Assembly (NCBI GenBank): GCA_027320105.1
Contig: DAHVMA010000008.1
Coordinates: forward strand, 1-61,439
Length of the DNA: 61,439 bases
Direction: 5' to 3'
Source of the DNA: JAKAQB01 sp027320105
GTDB taxonomy: Bacteria; Actinomycetota; Acidimicrobiia; Acidimicrobiales; Palsa-688
Every line of letters starts with the position of its first letter. The stretch's first letter is position 1. A program made the translations under genes and the position numbers. Below the pieces are notes generated by a model that was not told the origin of the DNA, searched no databases, and was given only the letters and a program-made list of their open reading frames with translations. Positions 39,166-47,637 of the stretch are shown piece after piece.

Positions 39166-40404
39166 ATGCCCACCACCTACGCCTACAAGGTCCGCGACCG
39201 CGACGGCAAGCTCGTCTCCGGGAACCTCGACGGGGACAGCAAGGCCCTCGTCGCCAGCAAGCTCGCCGACATGGGCTACACACCCATCTCGGTGGACCCC
39301 AAGGCCAGGGTGAACCTCAGGATGGACCTCACCATCCCCGGCCTCGGCCAGAAGGTGAAGCTCAAGGAGCTGGCGACCTTCAGCCGGCAGTTCGCCACCA
39401 TGATCGACTCGGGCCTGACGCTCCTGCGAGCCCTCGGCATCCTGGCGGCACAGACCAAGAACAGGGCCTTCTGCGCCACGCTCGACTCGGTCCGCCAGGA
39501 CGTGGAGCGGGGGTCGTCGCTGTCCGACGCGCTGGCCGAGCACCCCAAGACCTTCAACCACCTCTACCTCGCGATGATCCGCTCCGGCGAGATCGGGGGC
39601 AACCTGGACCGCTCCCTGCTGTCGCTGGCGGACGCGCTCGAGAAGCAGGCCGAGCTGCAGCGCAAGATCAAGTCGGCCATGGCCTACCCCGTCGTCGTGC
39701 TCTGCCTGGTCCTCGGCATCTGCGCGGCGATGCTGCTGTTCATCGTCCCGACCTTCTCCAAGGTGTTCAAGTCGCTGAACGCACCGCTGCCCAAGCCGAC
39801 CCTCATCCTCATGGCCGTGTCGCACGTCTGCGTGCACTACTTCCCCTTCGTCCTGCTGGCCGCGGTCATCGGCTTCTTCGCCTTCCGCAGGTGGAAGCGG
39901 ACACCCAAGGGCCGCTCCACGTGGTCGGCGATCGTGCTGCGCGTCCCCGTCTTCGGCCTGCTGACGCTCAAGACCGCCCTGGCGCGGGCCACCGGCACGC
40001 TGGGGACCCTCATGCGCTCGGGCGTCCCGGTCCTCCAGGCCCTCGAGATCACCACCGAGAGCGTGAGCAGCCCCGCCCTCGAGCGGGCCCTCACCGCCGC
40101 CCAGGACCACATCAAGCGGGGCGAGCCGATGTCGATGGCCCTCGGCGACCACCCGATCATCCCGGCGATGGTGACCCAGATGATCTCCGTCGGCGAGGAG
40201 AGCGGTGCCCTAGACGACATGCTGGCAAAGATCGCCACCTTCTACGAGCAGGAGGTGGAGGCCATGGTCGACGCGCTGGCGTCCCTGCTCGAGCCGGTCA
40301 TGATCGTCATCCTCGGCGGCCTCGTGGGCAGCATGATCATCGCCTTGTACCTGCCGATGTTCAGCATCGACAAGGTCGTCGAGAACTCCAACGGCCAGGC
40401 TTGA
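39166..40404 (+). CDS. pilC: Type IV pilus inner-membrane platform protein PilC
   Basis: A 412-residue GspF-family protein linking the ATPases to pilin assembly. It begins TTYAYKVRDRDGKLVSGNLD. The two repeated GspF domains are seen as LKELATFSRQFATMIDSGLT ... AMIRSGEIGGNLDRSLL and LARATGTLGTLMRSGVPVLQ ... MISVGEESGALDDMLAKIA. Three transmembrane segments are near 170, 220 and 375. GAGGGAG precedes the ATG, 14 bases after pilT. Confidence 0.95.
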   Translation: MPTTYAYKVRDRDGKLVSGNLDGDSKALVASKLADMGYTPISVDPKARVNLRMDLTIPGLGQKVKLKELATFSRQFATMIDSGLTLLRALGILAAQTKNRAFCATLDSVRQDVERGSSLSDALAEHPKTFNHLYLAMIRSGEIGGNLDRSLLSLADALEKQAELQRKIKSAMAYPVVVLCLVLGICAAMLLFIVPTFSKVFKSLNAPLPKPTLILMAVSHVCVHYFPFVLLAAVIGFFAFRRWKRTPKGRSTWSAIVLRVPVFGLLTLKTALARATGTLGTLMRSGVPVLQALEITTESVSSPALERALTAAQDHIKRGEPMSMALGDHPIIPAMVTQMISVGEESGALDDMLAKIATFYEQEVEAMVDALASLLEPVMIVILGGLVGSMIIALYLPMFSIDKVVENSNGQA

Positions 40405-40445
40405 GCCGGCACAGCCTGAGCCGGCACGGCTCGAGCCGGCACGGC
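40402..40445 (+). repeat. Three imperfect tandem 14-15 bp units after pilC
   Basis: The unit TGAGCCGGCACGGC recurs three times with small changes, starting on the pilC stop codon. The following 110 bases up to pilA hold a short hairpin (ACCCC ... GGGGT near 40500) and no gene. The repeats lie where a pilin promoter or an mRNA processing site would be expected. Confidence 0.7.
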
Positions 40446-40555
40446 GGGCGGCGCGCGCAATCTCAGAATCCGTTCAGGTGGGGGCGGCCGGCGACGATCA
40501 CCCCCGTAGCGGGGTCCTCCCGCTCCACCATTGGAATAACAGCGAAAGGCAACGC

Positions 40556-41104
40556 ATGCGCAAGCTGCTCAACCGCAGTGAGGACCGGGAGACCGGCTTC
40601 ACCCTGATCGAGCTCATGGTCGTGGTGCTGATCATGGGCATCCTGATGGCCATCGCCATCCCGACGTTCCTGGCCACCCAGAACGGCGCCAACGACGCGG
40701 CCATAAAGTCCGACCTGACCAACGGCGTCATCAACCTGAAGTCGTACTACGCCGACAGCGCCTCATGGCCGGCCGCGACGACCGCGGCGCTCAACGGCCT
40801 CGACAGCTCCCTCACCTGGAACGCAGAGACGTCGTCGACCGCACCGGCGGCGGGGGCGACCGCCAACACGGTGGACGTCTACACGACGGGCTCGACCGCC
40901 TACATCTACGGGTGCTCCAAGTCCGGCGCCTGCTACTACATCAAGGACGTCGAAGGAGCTGGCGGAGGGGAGTTCTACTCCTCCAGCGGCGCTTCTGTCA
41001 CATCGCCACCAGCTCCGGCCTCGATCACCACCGCCAACTGGAGTACCAGCGAGACGACACCTGCCGTCTCCGGGCAGACCTCCGGGGCCGGCTGGGGCTA
41101 CTAG
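40556..41104 (+). CDS. pilA: Type IV major pilin (prepilin)
   Basis: A 182-residue type IVa-like prepilin. The leader is 14 residues ending in Glu-Thr-Gly, and cleavage falls before FTLIELMVVVLIMGILMAIA, with Phe at +1 and Glu at +5. The globular part is Ala/Ser/Thr-rich with two cysteines (GCSKSGACYY) that may form a disulfide loop. ATG 40556 has GAAAGGC upstream; the longer GTG start would spoil the leader. Processing would need the peptidase encoded at 55157-55942. As the only pilin here it is probably the main subunit. Confidence 0.93.
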   Translation: MRKLLNRSEDRETGFTLIELMVVVLIMGILMAIAIPTFLATQNGANDAAIKSDLTNGVINLKSYYADSASWPAATTAALNGLDSSLTWNAETSSTAPAAGATANTVDVYTTGSTAYIYGCSKSGACYYIKDVEGAGGGEFYSSSGASVTSPPAPASITTANWSTSETTPAVSGQTSGAGWGY

Positions 41105-41254
41105 CCCTCCCGTTCCACCCACAGCACGCACCTCGGCTCCCGGCCCCCGGCCGGGAGCCGGGTCGCGCCCGGGCGCGCCTGCGGCCCCGCAAGAAAGGCC
41201 GGCGATGCGCATAAGGCGAGGGGCTCTGCCGCCGATACCGAGTACGTGGCAAGC

Positions 41255-42331
41255 ATGAGCGCAGCGTCGGACAGCCAGCCCCGGGCGAGAGCGTCACGAA
41301 GCGTCGGCCTCGACATCGGGTCGTCCGCCGTGCGCGCGGTGGAGCTCCGCCTGCACGGAGGCGGGTGGCGGCTCGACCGCTTCGGCCAGGTCGGCCTCCC
41401 GCCCGGCTCGGTCGTCGACGGGGAGGTCAGGGACGAGCAGGCCGTCAGCGCCGCCATACGCCGGCTGTGGAGCGACGCGGGCTTCACGACCCGCCACGTC
41501 GTCGTCGGGGCGTCCGGCAGCCGGGTGCTGGTGCGCCAGGCCGAGGCGCCGGACGTCCCGCGGGGCGAGGTCCGATCGTCCCTCGAGTTCCGGATCCAGG
41601 ACCTCGTCCCACTCCCGGCCGACAACGTCGAGTTCGACTTCGGCCCGCTCGGCCCTACGGCCGCCGGCAGTGGCTCCCGCACGATCATGCTGGCCGCGAT
41701 CCACGGCGACGTCGTCCGGGCCCAGCTGGCGGCGGTCACGGCCGCCGGCCTCTCCGCCAACGTCGTCGACGCCGTGCCCCTCGCCCTGCTGCGGGCAGCG
41801 GGGCCGAGCCGCTCACCGGGCGGGACGGCCGAGGCGATCGTGTCGATCGGCGCCGATCTCACGGTCGTCGCCATCCGCCAGGACGACGTCCCGGCGTTCA
41901 TCCGGGTGATCGCCCGCGGCGGCGCCGACGTGACGCGCGTCCTCGCCGAGAGCACCACCCACCAGCTGGCCCTTGCCGAGTCGACCAAGCGCTCCGCCGG
42001 CGACGGGTGGAACGATCCGGTCGGCCGTGCGGCGACGGCGGCCGAGGTCGGAAGGCTGATCACCGAGGTCCGGGACACCGTCGACTTCTACGCCTCGCGC
42101 CCCGAGGGCTCGGGGCCGATCACCGCTGTGCTCGTGACCGGCGGCGGGTCCCGCACGCCCGGCCTCGTCGCCGAGCTCTCCAGCGCGCTGGGACTGCCCG
42201 TGAACCGGATCGAGCCGGTCGGCCCGGCCGACCTGGAGGCGGTGGGCATCCCTGCCGAGCTCACGGATCTCGCCGGGGAGGCGTCGCTGACAGCGCTCGG
42301 CCTCGCCCTGTGGCCGCAGTCGGCGCCCTAG
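41255..42331 (+). CDS. pilM: Type IV pilus assembly protein PilM
   Basis: An actin-like cytoplasmic ATPase of about 358 residues that docks on the N-terminal tail of PilN. Phosphate 1 region VGLDIGSSAVRAVEL, SLEFRIQDLVPLPADNVEFD, ATAAEVGRLITEVRDTVDFY and the adenosine motif VLVTGGGSRTPGLVAEL are visible. Start could be GTG 41246 or ATG 41255. The gene ends in TAG at 42329-42331, and the same reading frame continues directly into PilN-like sequence. Confidence 0.9.
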   Translation: MSAASDSQPRARASRSVGLDIGSSAVRAVELRLHGGGWRLDRFGQVGLPPGSVVDGEVRDEQAVSAAIRRLWSDAGFTTRHVVVGASGSRVLVRQAEAPDVPRGEVRSSLEFRIQDLVPLPADNVEFDFGPLGPTAAGSGSRTIMLAAIHGDVVRAQLAAVTAAGLSANVVDAVPLALLRAAGPSRSPGGTAEAIVSIGADLTVVAIRQDDVPAFIRVIARGGADVTRVLAESTTHQLALAESTKRSAGDGWNDPVGRAATAAEVGRLITEVRDTVDFYASRPEGSGPITAVLVTGGGSRTPGLVAELSSALGLPVNRIEPVGPADLEAVGIPAELTDLAGEASLTALGLALWPQSAP

Positions 42332-42979
42332 AGCCGGCTCAACCTCCTCCCCCGTGGGGTCCACCGCGACCGCCGGGCCCGGCGCAACCGCAGGCTTGCC
42401 TTCGCCGGCGCGGCGGGAGTCGTCGTCGTGCTCGGCGCCCTGGGTGGCAGCCGGTACCTCCAGGTCCGCCACGCGCAATCAGCTCTGGCAGCCGACAACC
42501 GGGAGGTCCAGCGGCTGCAGGCCCAGGCCGCGTCGTTCGTACAGGTCACCAGGCTCAGGGGACAGGTCGCCTCAGCGCGCCAGGTCGTAGCCGGGGCGCT
42601 CACCGGGGACGTCGACTGGGTGAAGCTCCTGGACGAGATCGCCGCCCGCCAGCCGGCCGGTGTCGTGCTCAGCACCTTCAACGGCCAGGCCAATGCCGTC
42701 GGTCAGGCCGTTGCGCCACAACCGGGGGCCGGCACCCCGACCACACCGTCGGTGGGGACCCTCAACCTCAGCGCAACCTACAACCGGGACCTCGTGCAGG
42801 TGTCGCAGTGGGTCGTCGCCATCGAGGGCATCCCCGGCCTCGAGGACACCTGGGTGAGCAGCATCCAGCAGTCGACCGGCTCGGGCCCAGCCGCGGCCTC
42901 GTCGTTCTCCGCCACCGCCAACCTCGGCCCCGCCGCCCTCAGCAATCGATCGAAGCTCCTTCCAGGAGGCCAGCCGTGA
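42332..42979 (+). CDS. pilN: Type IV pilus assembly protein PilN, start codon missing
   Basis: Right after the pilM amber codon the same frame reads SRLNLLPRGVHRDRRARRNR, the conserved PilN tail that binds PilM, then a transmembrane helix (LAFAGAAGVVVVLGAL) and a coiled-coil plus ferredoxin-like domain. No ATG, GTG or TTG exists in frame before GTG 42428, and starting there would remove the PilM-binding tail and half the helix. The amber codon occupies the place of the initiator. Either the start was mutated, or readthrough makes a PilM-PilN fusion, or the read is wrong. The stop overlaps the pilO GTG. Confidence 0.75.
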   Translation, partial: SRLNLLPRGVHRDRRARRNRRLAFAGAAGVVVVLGALGGSRYLQVRHAQSALAADNREVQRLQAQAASFVQVTRLRGQVASARQVVAGALTGDVDWVKLLDEIAARQPAGVVLSTFNGQANAVGQAVAPQPGAGTPTTPSVGTLNLSATYNRDLVQVSQWVVAIEGIPGLEDTWVSSIQQSTGSGPAAASSFSATANLGPAALSNRSKLLPGGQP

Positions 42980-43539
42980 CCCGCAAGCTCGCCGCCGTCG
43001 CCGGCGCCGCCGCCCTCCTCGTCGTCGCCGCGTGGTTCTTCTTCCTCTGGAAGCCCCAGACCGCCAAGCTCCATGCCATCCGCACGAAGGAGCACACGCA
43101 GCAGGCGCAGATCGGCCTCCTGCACGCCAGCCTCGCCTCCCTCCAGCAGCAGAGGCGCAACGAGGGCGTCGAGAAGGCGGCGCTCGGTGCGCTGACCGCC
43201 CTCGTCCCGAGCTCGCCCGACCTGAGCGCAGCGCTGCGGGAGCTGAGCTCGGCGGCGGCGTCGAGCCATGTGAAGCTGACCTCGGTGTCGCCCAGTCCGC
43301 CGGCGAGCTACGCAGGGACCACGGGGACGCCGGCGCCTGCCGGCGCCCAGCCGCTGCCCCTCACGATGGCGGCGTCGGGCACCTATGCGCAGTTGAAGGC
43401 GTTCGTCGTGGACCTGGACCGACTCCCGCGCCTGTTCGTCATCCAGACGATCCAGATCTCGGGTGGCTCGGCCAAGCCGAGCGCGCAGCCGCTCCAGCTC
43501 ACCCTCAGCGCCGACATGTTCTACCAGCCGGCCGGCTGA
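42976..43539 (+). CDS. pilO: Type IV pilus assembly protein PilO
   Basis: A 187-residue bitopic membrane protein pairing with PilN in the alignment complex. One helix at residues 5-25 (LAAVAGAAALLVVAAWFFFL), a coiled coil to about 75, then a small alpha-beta domain with LTMAASGTYAQLKAFVVDLD and RLFVIQTIQISGG. GTG 42976 overlaps the pilN stop. No pilP or pilQ follows, as expected for a monoderm envelope. Confidence 0.88.
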   Translation: MTRKLAAVAGAAALLVVAAWFFFLWKPQTAKLHAIRTKEHTQQAQIGLLHASLASLQQQRRNEGVEKAALGALTALVPSSPDLSAALRELSSAAASSHVKLTSVSPSPPASYAGTTGTPAPAGAQPLPLTMAASGTYAQLKAFVVDLDRLPRLFVIQTIQISGGSAKPSAQPLQLTLSADMFYQPAG

Positions 43540-43612
43540 GCCTGCCCGCCGGATGGGTGAGGCCTGCTGGCCGCTTGGGTCGGCGGGCTGCTGAGGCCGC
43601 CGGCGCCGGCGC

Positions 43613-43618
43613 TACGAT
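43613..43618 (+). promoter_or_regulatory. -10 element (TACGAT) for leaderless aroC
   Basis: TACGAT lies six bases before the aroC GTG and no ribosome site is present, so the aroCKBQ message probably begins at its start codon, separate from the pilus operon. Confidence 0.55.
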
Positions 43619-43624
43619 CCCGGG

Positions 43625-44797
43625 GTGCTGCGCTTCCTCACCGCGGGTGAGTCCCACGGCCGGGGCCTCGTCGTCATCGTGGAAGGCCTGCCCGCCGGTC
43701 TCGCCGTCACCGAGGCGCTGATCGCAGGCGAGCTTGCCCGCCGGCGGCTCGGCTACGGCCGCGGGCCTCGGATGCGCTTCGAGGAGGATCGCCTGACGCT
43801 GCTCGGCGGGATACGCCACGGCCGCACCCTCGGCTCTCCCGTGGCCGTCGAGATCGCCAACACCGAGTGGCCCAAGTGGGAGCGGGAGATGTCCCCCGCC
43901 CCGGGGCGGACCGACAAGCCCCTCACCAAGCCCCGCCCCGGTCACGCCGACTTGGTGGGGATGCAGAAGTACGGCTTCGACGACGCCCGCGACGTGCTGG
44001 AGCGGGCGTCGGCAAGGGAGACGGCCGCGAGGGTGGCGGCCGGCGCTCTCGCCAAGAGCCTGCTCGCAGAGCTCGGAGTCGACGTCGTCAGCCACGTGGT
44101 CGCCATGGGCCCGGTCACGGCCAAGGCGGGGCGCCGCCCCGGTCCCGAGGACCTGGGCGCCGTCGACGCATCTGAGGTGCGTTGCTTGGACCCGGAGGCC
44201 GAGGCGGCGATGATCGCCGAGATCAAGGCCGCCGCCAAGGTCGGCGACTCGCTGGGCGGGGTGGTGGAGGTGATCGCCTACGGGGTCCCGGTGGGCCTCG
44301 GCAGCCACGTCCACTGGGACCGCAAGCTCGACGGCCTCCTCGGCCAGGCCATGCTCAGCATCCAGGCGGTGAAGGGTGTCGAGATCGGCGCCGGCTTCGA
44401 CGTCGCCCGCCGCCGCGGCTCGGAGGCGCAGGACCCCATAACGTGGGACCCCGCCACGGGCTACGGGCGGGAGTCCAACCGCAGCGGCGGGCTGGAGGGC
44501 GGCATGACGACGGGAGAGCCGCTCGTCGCTCGGGTTGCCATGAAGCCCCTCTCCACGCTCAACCGCCCCGTGTCGAAGACCGTCGACACCGTCACCAAGG
44601 AGGAGGCGGTGTCGTTCAAGGAACGCACGGACGTGACCGCCGTGCCGGCGATGGGCGTCGTGGCGGAGACGATGATGGGGCTCGTCCTGGCTGGCGAGGT
44701 GCTGCGCAAGTTCGGCGGTGACTCCGTCGCCGAGCTCCGCCGCAACCACGACGCGTACGCCGCCTCGATCGACTCCCGCCCGCCCGCCGGGAGCTGA
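43625..44797 (+). CDS. aroC: Chorismate synthase
   Basis: A 390-residue FMN-dependent enzyme making chorismate from EPSP. Signature blocks: LRFLTAGESHGRGLVVIVEG at the start, RPGHADLVGMQKYGFDDARD, ERASARETAARVAAGALAKS, and the C-terminal KPLSTLNRPVSKTVDTVTKE. Length is normal. It starts the aroC-aroK-aroB-aroQ operon. Confidence 0.97.
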   Translation: MLRFLTAGESHGRGLVVIVEGLPAGLAVTEALIAGELARRRLGYGRGPRMRFEEDRLTLLGGIRHGRTLGSPVAVEIANTEWPKWEREMSPAPGRTDKPLTKPRPGHADLVGMQKYGFDDARDVLERASARETAARVAAGALAKSLLAELGVDVVSHVVAMGPVTAKAGRRPGPEDLGAVDASEVRCLDPEAEAAMIAEIKAAAKVGDSLGGVVEVIAYGVPVGLGSHVHWDRKLDGLLGQAMLSIQAVKGVEIGAGFDVARRRGSEAQDPITWDPATGYGRESNRSGGLEGGMTTGEPLVARVAMKPLSTLNRPVSKTVDTVTKEEAVSFKERTDVTAVPAMGVVAETMMGLVLAGEVLRKFGGDSVAELRRNHDAYAASIDSRPPAGS

Positions 44798-44800
44798 AGG

Positions 44801-45343
44801 GTGGCGGCGAGGGCAGCGGGCAGCAGCGGCGACCACGTCCTGCTGATCGGGATGATGGGCGCCGGCAAGACGACCGTCGGGCACCTCCTTGCCCAACGGC
44901 TCGGAGCCGCCTACCTGGACAGCGACGCCGAAGTCCAGCGGCGAACCGGACGGACCGTCCCGGAGATCTGGCACGCCGGCGGCGAGGGGGCGTTCCGCGC
45001 GGAGGAGTCGAGAGCTCTCGCAGGTGCGCTTGCACGACCGGGACCGACGGTGGTCAGCGTCGCCGGTGGAGCGGTGCTCGACCCCGCCAACCGTGACCTC
45101 ATCGGCCACGGCGGGACCGTGGTCTGGTTGCGGGCACGACCCGAGACCCTCGCCGCCCGGGTCGGGTCGGGCGATGGCCGCCCCCTGCTGGAAGGCGACT
45201 CGGCCAGGAACCTCCGGCGGTTGGACGCCGAGCGCCGCCCGCTCTACGCCCAGCTCGCCGAGGTCACCGTCGACGTCGACGAGCTGACGCCGGACGCCAT
45301 CGCCGACCGCATCCTCACCGCCACGGGCCGGGCCCGACGGTGA
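44801..45343 (+). CDS. aroK: Shikimate kinase
   Basis: A 180-residue P-loop kinase phosphorylating shikimate. Walker A is IGMMGAGKTTVGHLLA near residue 15, the shikimate-binding aspartate is in YLDSDAEVQRRTG, and EIWHAGGEGAFRAEESRAL, SVAGGAVLDPANRDLI and VWLRARPETLAARVG follow. GTG start three bases after aroC. The stop overlaps aroB. Confidence 0.95.
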   Translation: MAARAAGSSGDHVLLIGMMGAGKTTVGHLLAQRLGAAYLDSDAEVQRRTGRTVPEIWHAGGEGAFRAEESRALAGALARPGPTVVSVAGGAVLDPANRDLIGHGGTVVWLRARPETLAARVGSGDGRPLLEGDSARNLRRLDAERRPLYAQLAEVTVDVDELTPDAIADRILTATGRARR

Positions 45344-46344
45344 AGGAGATCACCGTCCGGGCCCCGGGGGGCGCCTACCCGGTGCTCGTCGGCGCCGGCG
45401 CCCGCCACCGCCTGGCGGAGGTCCTGCCCGCCGGCGCCCGCCGGGCAGCCGTCCTCACCCAGCGGTCCATCCCCTGGGCCGTCGACGCCGGCATCGACCA
45501 GGAGGTGTTCACCCTCGAGGAGGGGGAGCAGGCAAAGGATCTCGGGTCCGTCGAGAGGCTCTGCCGCGCCTTCTCCCGGTGGGGTCTGACCCGGGCGGAT
45601 GTGGTCGTCGGTGTCGGCGGGGGCATGGTGACCGACGTCGCTGGTTTCGCCGCCGCGGTCTACCATCGCGGCGTCGCCGTGGTGCACGTGCCCACGACGC
45701 TCCTCGGCCAGGTGGACGCCGCCATCGGCGGCAAGACCGGAGTCAACCTTCCCGAGGGCAAGAACCTCGTCGGAGCGTTCTGGCAGCCGGCGGCGGTCCT
45801 CTGCGACGTCGAGACCCTCGAGACGCTGCCGCCCCGCGAGTACCGCAGCGGGCTGGGAGAGATGGCCAAGTACGCCTTCCTCGGGGTGGGGGGCCTCCGC
45901 GACCTCCCTCTCGACGAGGCGGTTGCCGCCTGCGTGACGTGCAAGGCGGGGTATGTCGCCGCCGACGAGCGCGAGGCGGGACGCCGGGCGCTGCTCAACT
46001 ACGGCCACACGCTCGCCCACGCCCTGGAGACCGTCGGCGGCTACGACCTCCGCCACGGCGAGGCGGTCGCCCTCGGGCTTCGATTCGCAGCCCGCCTCGC
46101 CCGCCGCCTCGGCCGCCTCGACGACGCGGGCGTGGCCGGCCACGACGCCCTGCTCGACGGCTACGACCTGCCACGCCGGCTACCGGCGGGCCCCGACGAC
46201 GAGGCGCTCCTGATCGCCATGTCGAGGGACAAGAAGGCGGTGACCGGCCTCACCTTCGTCCTCGACGGCCGGCGAGGGCTCGAGGTGGTGGGTGACGTCT
46301 CGCCGGCGGCCGTCGCCGCCACGTTGGAGGAGCTGCGGCGGTGA
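45340..46344 (+). CDS. aroB: 3-Dehydroquinate synthase
   Basis: A 334-residue NAD- and zinc-dependent synthase converting DAHP to dehydroquinate. Marks: GGGMVTDVAGFAAAVYHRGV, VPTTLLGQVDAAIGGKTGVN, EMAKYAFLG with the first metal Glu region, and the zinc histidines in LLNYGHTLAHALE and RHGEAVALGLRFAA. It is a little shorter than usual at the N-terminus. GTGA overlap with aroK and with aroQ. Confidence 0.95.
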   Translation: MKEITVRAPGGAYPVLVGAGARHRLAEVLPAGARRAAVLTQRSIPWAVDAGIDQEVFTLEEGEQAKDLGSVERLCRAFSRWGLTRADVVVGVGGGMVTDVAGFAAAVYHRGVAVVHVPTTLLGQVDAAIGGKTGVNLPEGKNLVGAFWQPAAVLCDVETLETLPPREYRSGLGEMAKYAFLGVGGLRDLPLDEAVAACVTCKAGYVAADEREAGRRALLNYGHTLAHALETVGGYDLRHGEAVALGLRFAARLARRLGRLDDAGVAGHDALLDGYDLPRRLPAGPDDEALLIAMSRDKKAVTGLTFVLDGRRGLEVVGDVSPAAVAATLEELRR

Positions 46345-46784
46345 CGAGGACGATCCTCCTGCTCTCGGGGCCCAACCTCGACCTGCTCGGCCAGCGCGAG
46401 CCCGAGATCTACGGGACAGCTGCCCTCGAGGACCACCGGCGGGTGGCGGAGGAGGCCGCCAACCGGCACGGCTACCGCCTGGAGCACCGCCAGTCCAACC
46501 ACGAGGGCGACCTGGTCGACGCCGTGCACGCCGCCGGCGGGCAGGTCGCCGGCATCGTGATCAACCCCGGTGCGCTCACCCACTACGCCTGGTCGCTGCA
46601 CGACGCCCTGGCCGCCTTCGACGGCCCGGTCGTGGAGCTGCACCTGTCCAACCCGCAGCGCCGTGAGCCCTGGCGGCACCGATCCGTCGTCTCCCCGGTG
46701 GCGACCGGGCTGGTGGCCGGCTTCGGCGGTGACGGCTACCGGCTGGCGATCGAGGCGCTGGCCGGCCTTTTGCGACCCCACTGA
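46341..46784 (+). CDS. aroQ: 3-Dehydroquinate dehydratase, type II
   Basis: A 147-residue dodecameric dehydroquinase. Marks: LLLSGPNLDLLGQREPEIYG with the catalytic tyrosine, LEHRQSNHEGDLVDAVHAA, GIVINPGALTHYAWSLHDAL, and VELHLSNPQRREPWRHRSVV with the catalytic histidine. The fifth shikimate gene in the window together with aroE. The first repeat copy after it begins 66 bases downstream. Confidence 0.95.
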   Translation: MTRTILLLSGPNLDLLGQREPEIYGTAALEDHRRVAEEAANRHGYRLEHRQSNHEGDLVDAVHAAGGQVAGIVINPGALTHYAWSLHDALAAFDGPVVELHLSNPQRREPWRHRSVVSPVATGLVAGFGGDGYRLAIEALAGLLRPH

Positions 46785-46850
46785 GCCGGCGGGCGGCGCG
46801 AAGTGGGGGTGGTGATCGGCTCGCGCCCGGAGAGAGGCGGCTGCCTGCGA

Positions 46851-46946
46851 CGATCCGGAAGGACCGGCAAGCTCGGCAATGGGGCGTCGACGGTGCGTTG
46901 TTTGGGCAGTTGACCGCGATAATCGCGGAGAACTGCCCAAACAACG
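46851..46946. repeat. Palindrome-bearing dispersed repeat, copy 2
   Basis: This block repeats 13531-13626 with one substitution at 46880 (T for C). The same 51-nt palindrome, with identical arms and GA/AG mismatch, occupies 46896-46946. Copy 2 lies between aroQ and the STAS gene, in the same orientation relative to flanking genes as copy 1. Beyond the shared block only weak similarity (a GCCTTCG-containing stretch) is seen on the right. Apart from this repeat, the 325 bases from 46785 to 47109 show nothing I can name. Confidence 0.9.
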
Positions 46947-47109
46947 AGGTGGAAGTGCCTTCGGTTACGCTGACCGGCCGGCGCGGACGGGTCCCGGGGG
47001 CGACCGGCCCCCACCCAGGGGTCGTCCGGCCCTACGGGCGGGGCCGCGGCCGGCGACAGCATGAGCATGCGGCCCGAAGGGCCGGCCGACCCTAGATCCG
47101 GAGGTCATC

Positions 47110-47637
47110 GTGAGCCAGTGTCACGACCCCTACGAGCTGACCGACCTGCGCACGACCGGACCCTCCCGCCCCAAGGAGGTGCACGGGACCCAGTGCCACA
47201 ACCCCGCCCCCATCGCTTCGCAGGCTCCCTTCGCAAAGCGGGTGACCTCGGCCGAGGCGGTGCTTGGCGAGCAACGCCACGGCTGCCGGATGGTCACCGA
47301 GCCGCGGAGCGGCCGGCGGGTGCTCCGCGTCATCGGTCACCTCGACTGGGCCACACGAGGCCGGTTCACCGACACCGTGCGCGACCTCGGTCCCGGCGAC
47401 CTGGTCATCGACCTCGAGGAGGCGACTCTGGACTCGGCGGGCAGCGGCGCCGTCCTCTGGTGCGTGGCCCGGGCGACCCCCCGGGGCCAGCGGATCGCCG
47501 TCGTCACCCCCGATCCCCTCCAGTACGAGGTGTTCGTCTCCACCGGCCTGACCGGCGTGGTGCCCGTGGTCGGCTCCGCGCCCGAGGCCGTGCGCTGGTT
47601 CGCCGATCACCCCGCCGCTCCCGTGGCGGCCGGCTGA
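47110..47637 (+). CDS. STAS-domain protein (anti-sigma factor antagonist-like)
   Basis: The predicted protein has 175 residues. The STAS domain spans about 65-165 (VLRVIGHLDWATRGRFTDTV, GDLVIDLEEATLDSAGSGAV). Its serine in LDSAGSG is at the place phosphorylated in SpoIIAA/RsbV-type proteins, so it may sequester an anti-sigma kinase. The first 60 residues are unlike a STAS fold and hold several His and Cys (SQCHDPYELT, GTQCHNP). The GTG follows GGAGGTCATC. No kinase or sigma gene lies nearby, so its partner must be elsewhere. Confidence 0.75.
   Translation: MSQCHDPYELTDLRTTGPSRPKEVHGTQCHNPAPIASQAPFAKRVTSAEAVLGEQRHGCRMVTEPRSGRRVLRVIGHLDWATRGRFTDTVRDLGPGDLVIDLEEATLDSAGSGAVLWCVARATPRGQRIAVVTPDPLQYEVFVSTGLTGVVPVVGSAPEAVRWFADHPAAPVAAG

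Noticed and set aside
40455..40555. c-di-GMP (GEMM) riboswitch before the pilin gene
   Set aside because: A GTAGCGGGGT piece resembles one arm of GEMM, but the other conserved segments and the paired stems are missing.
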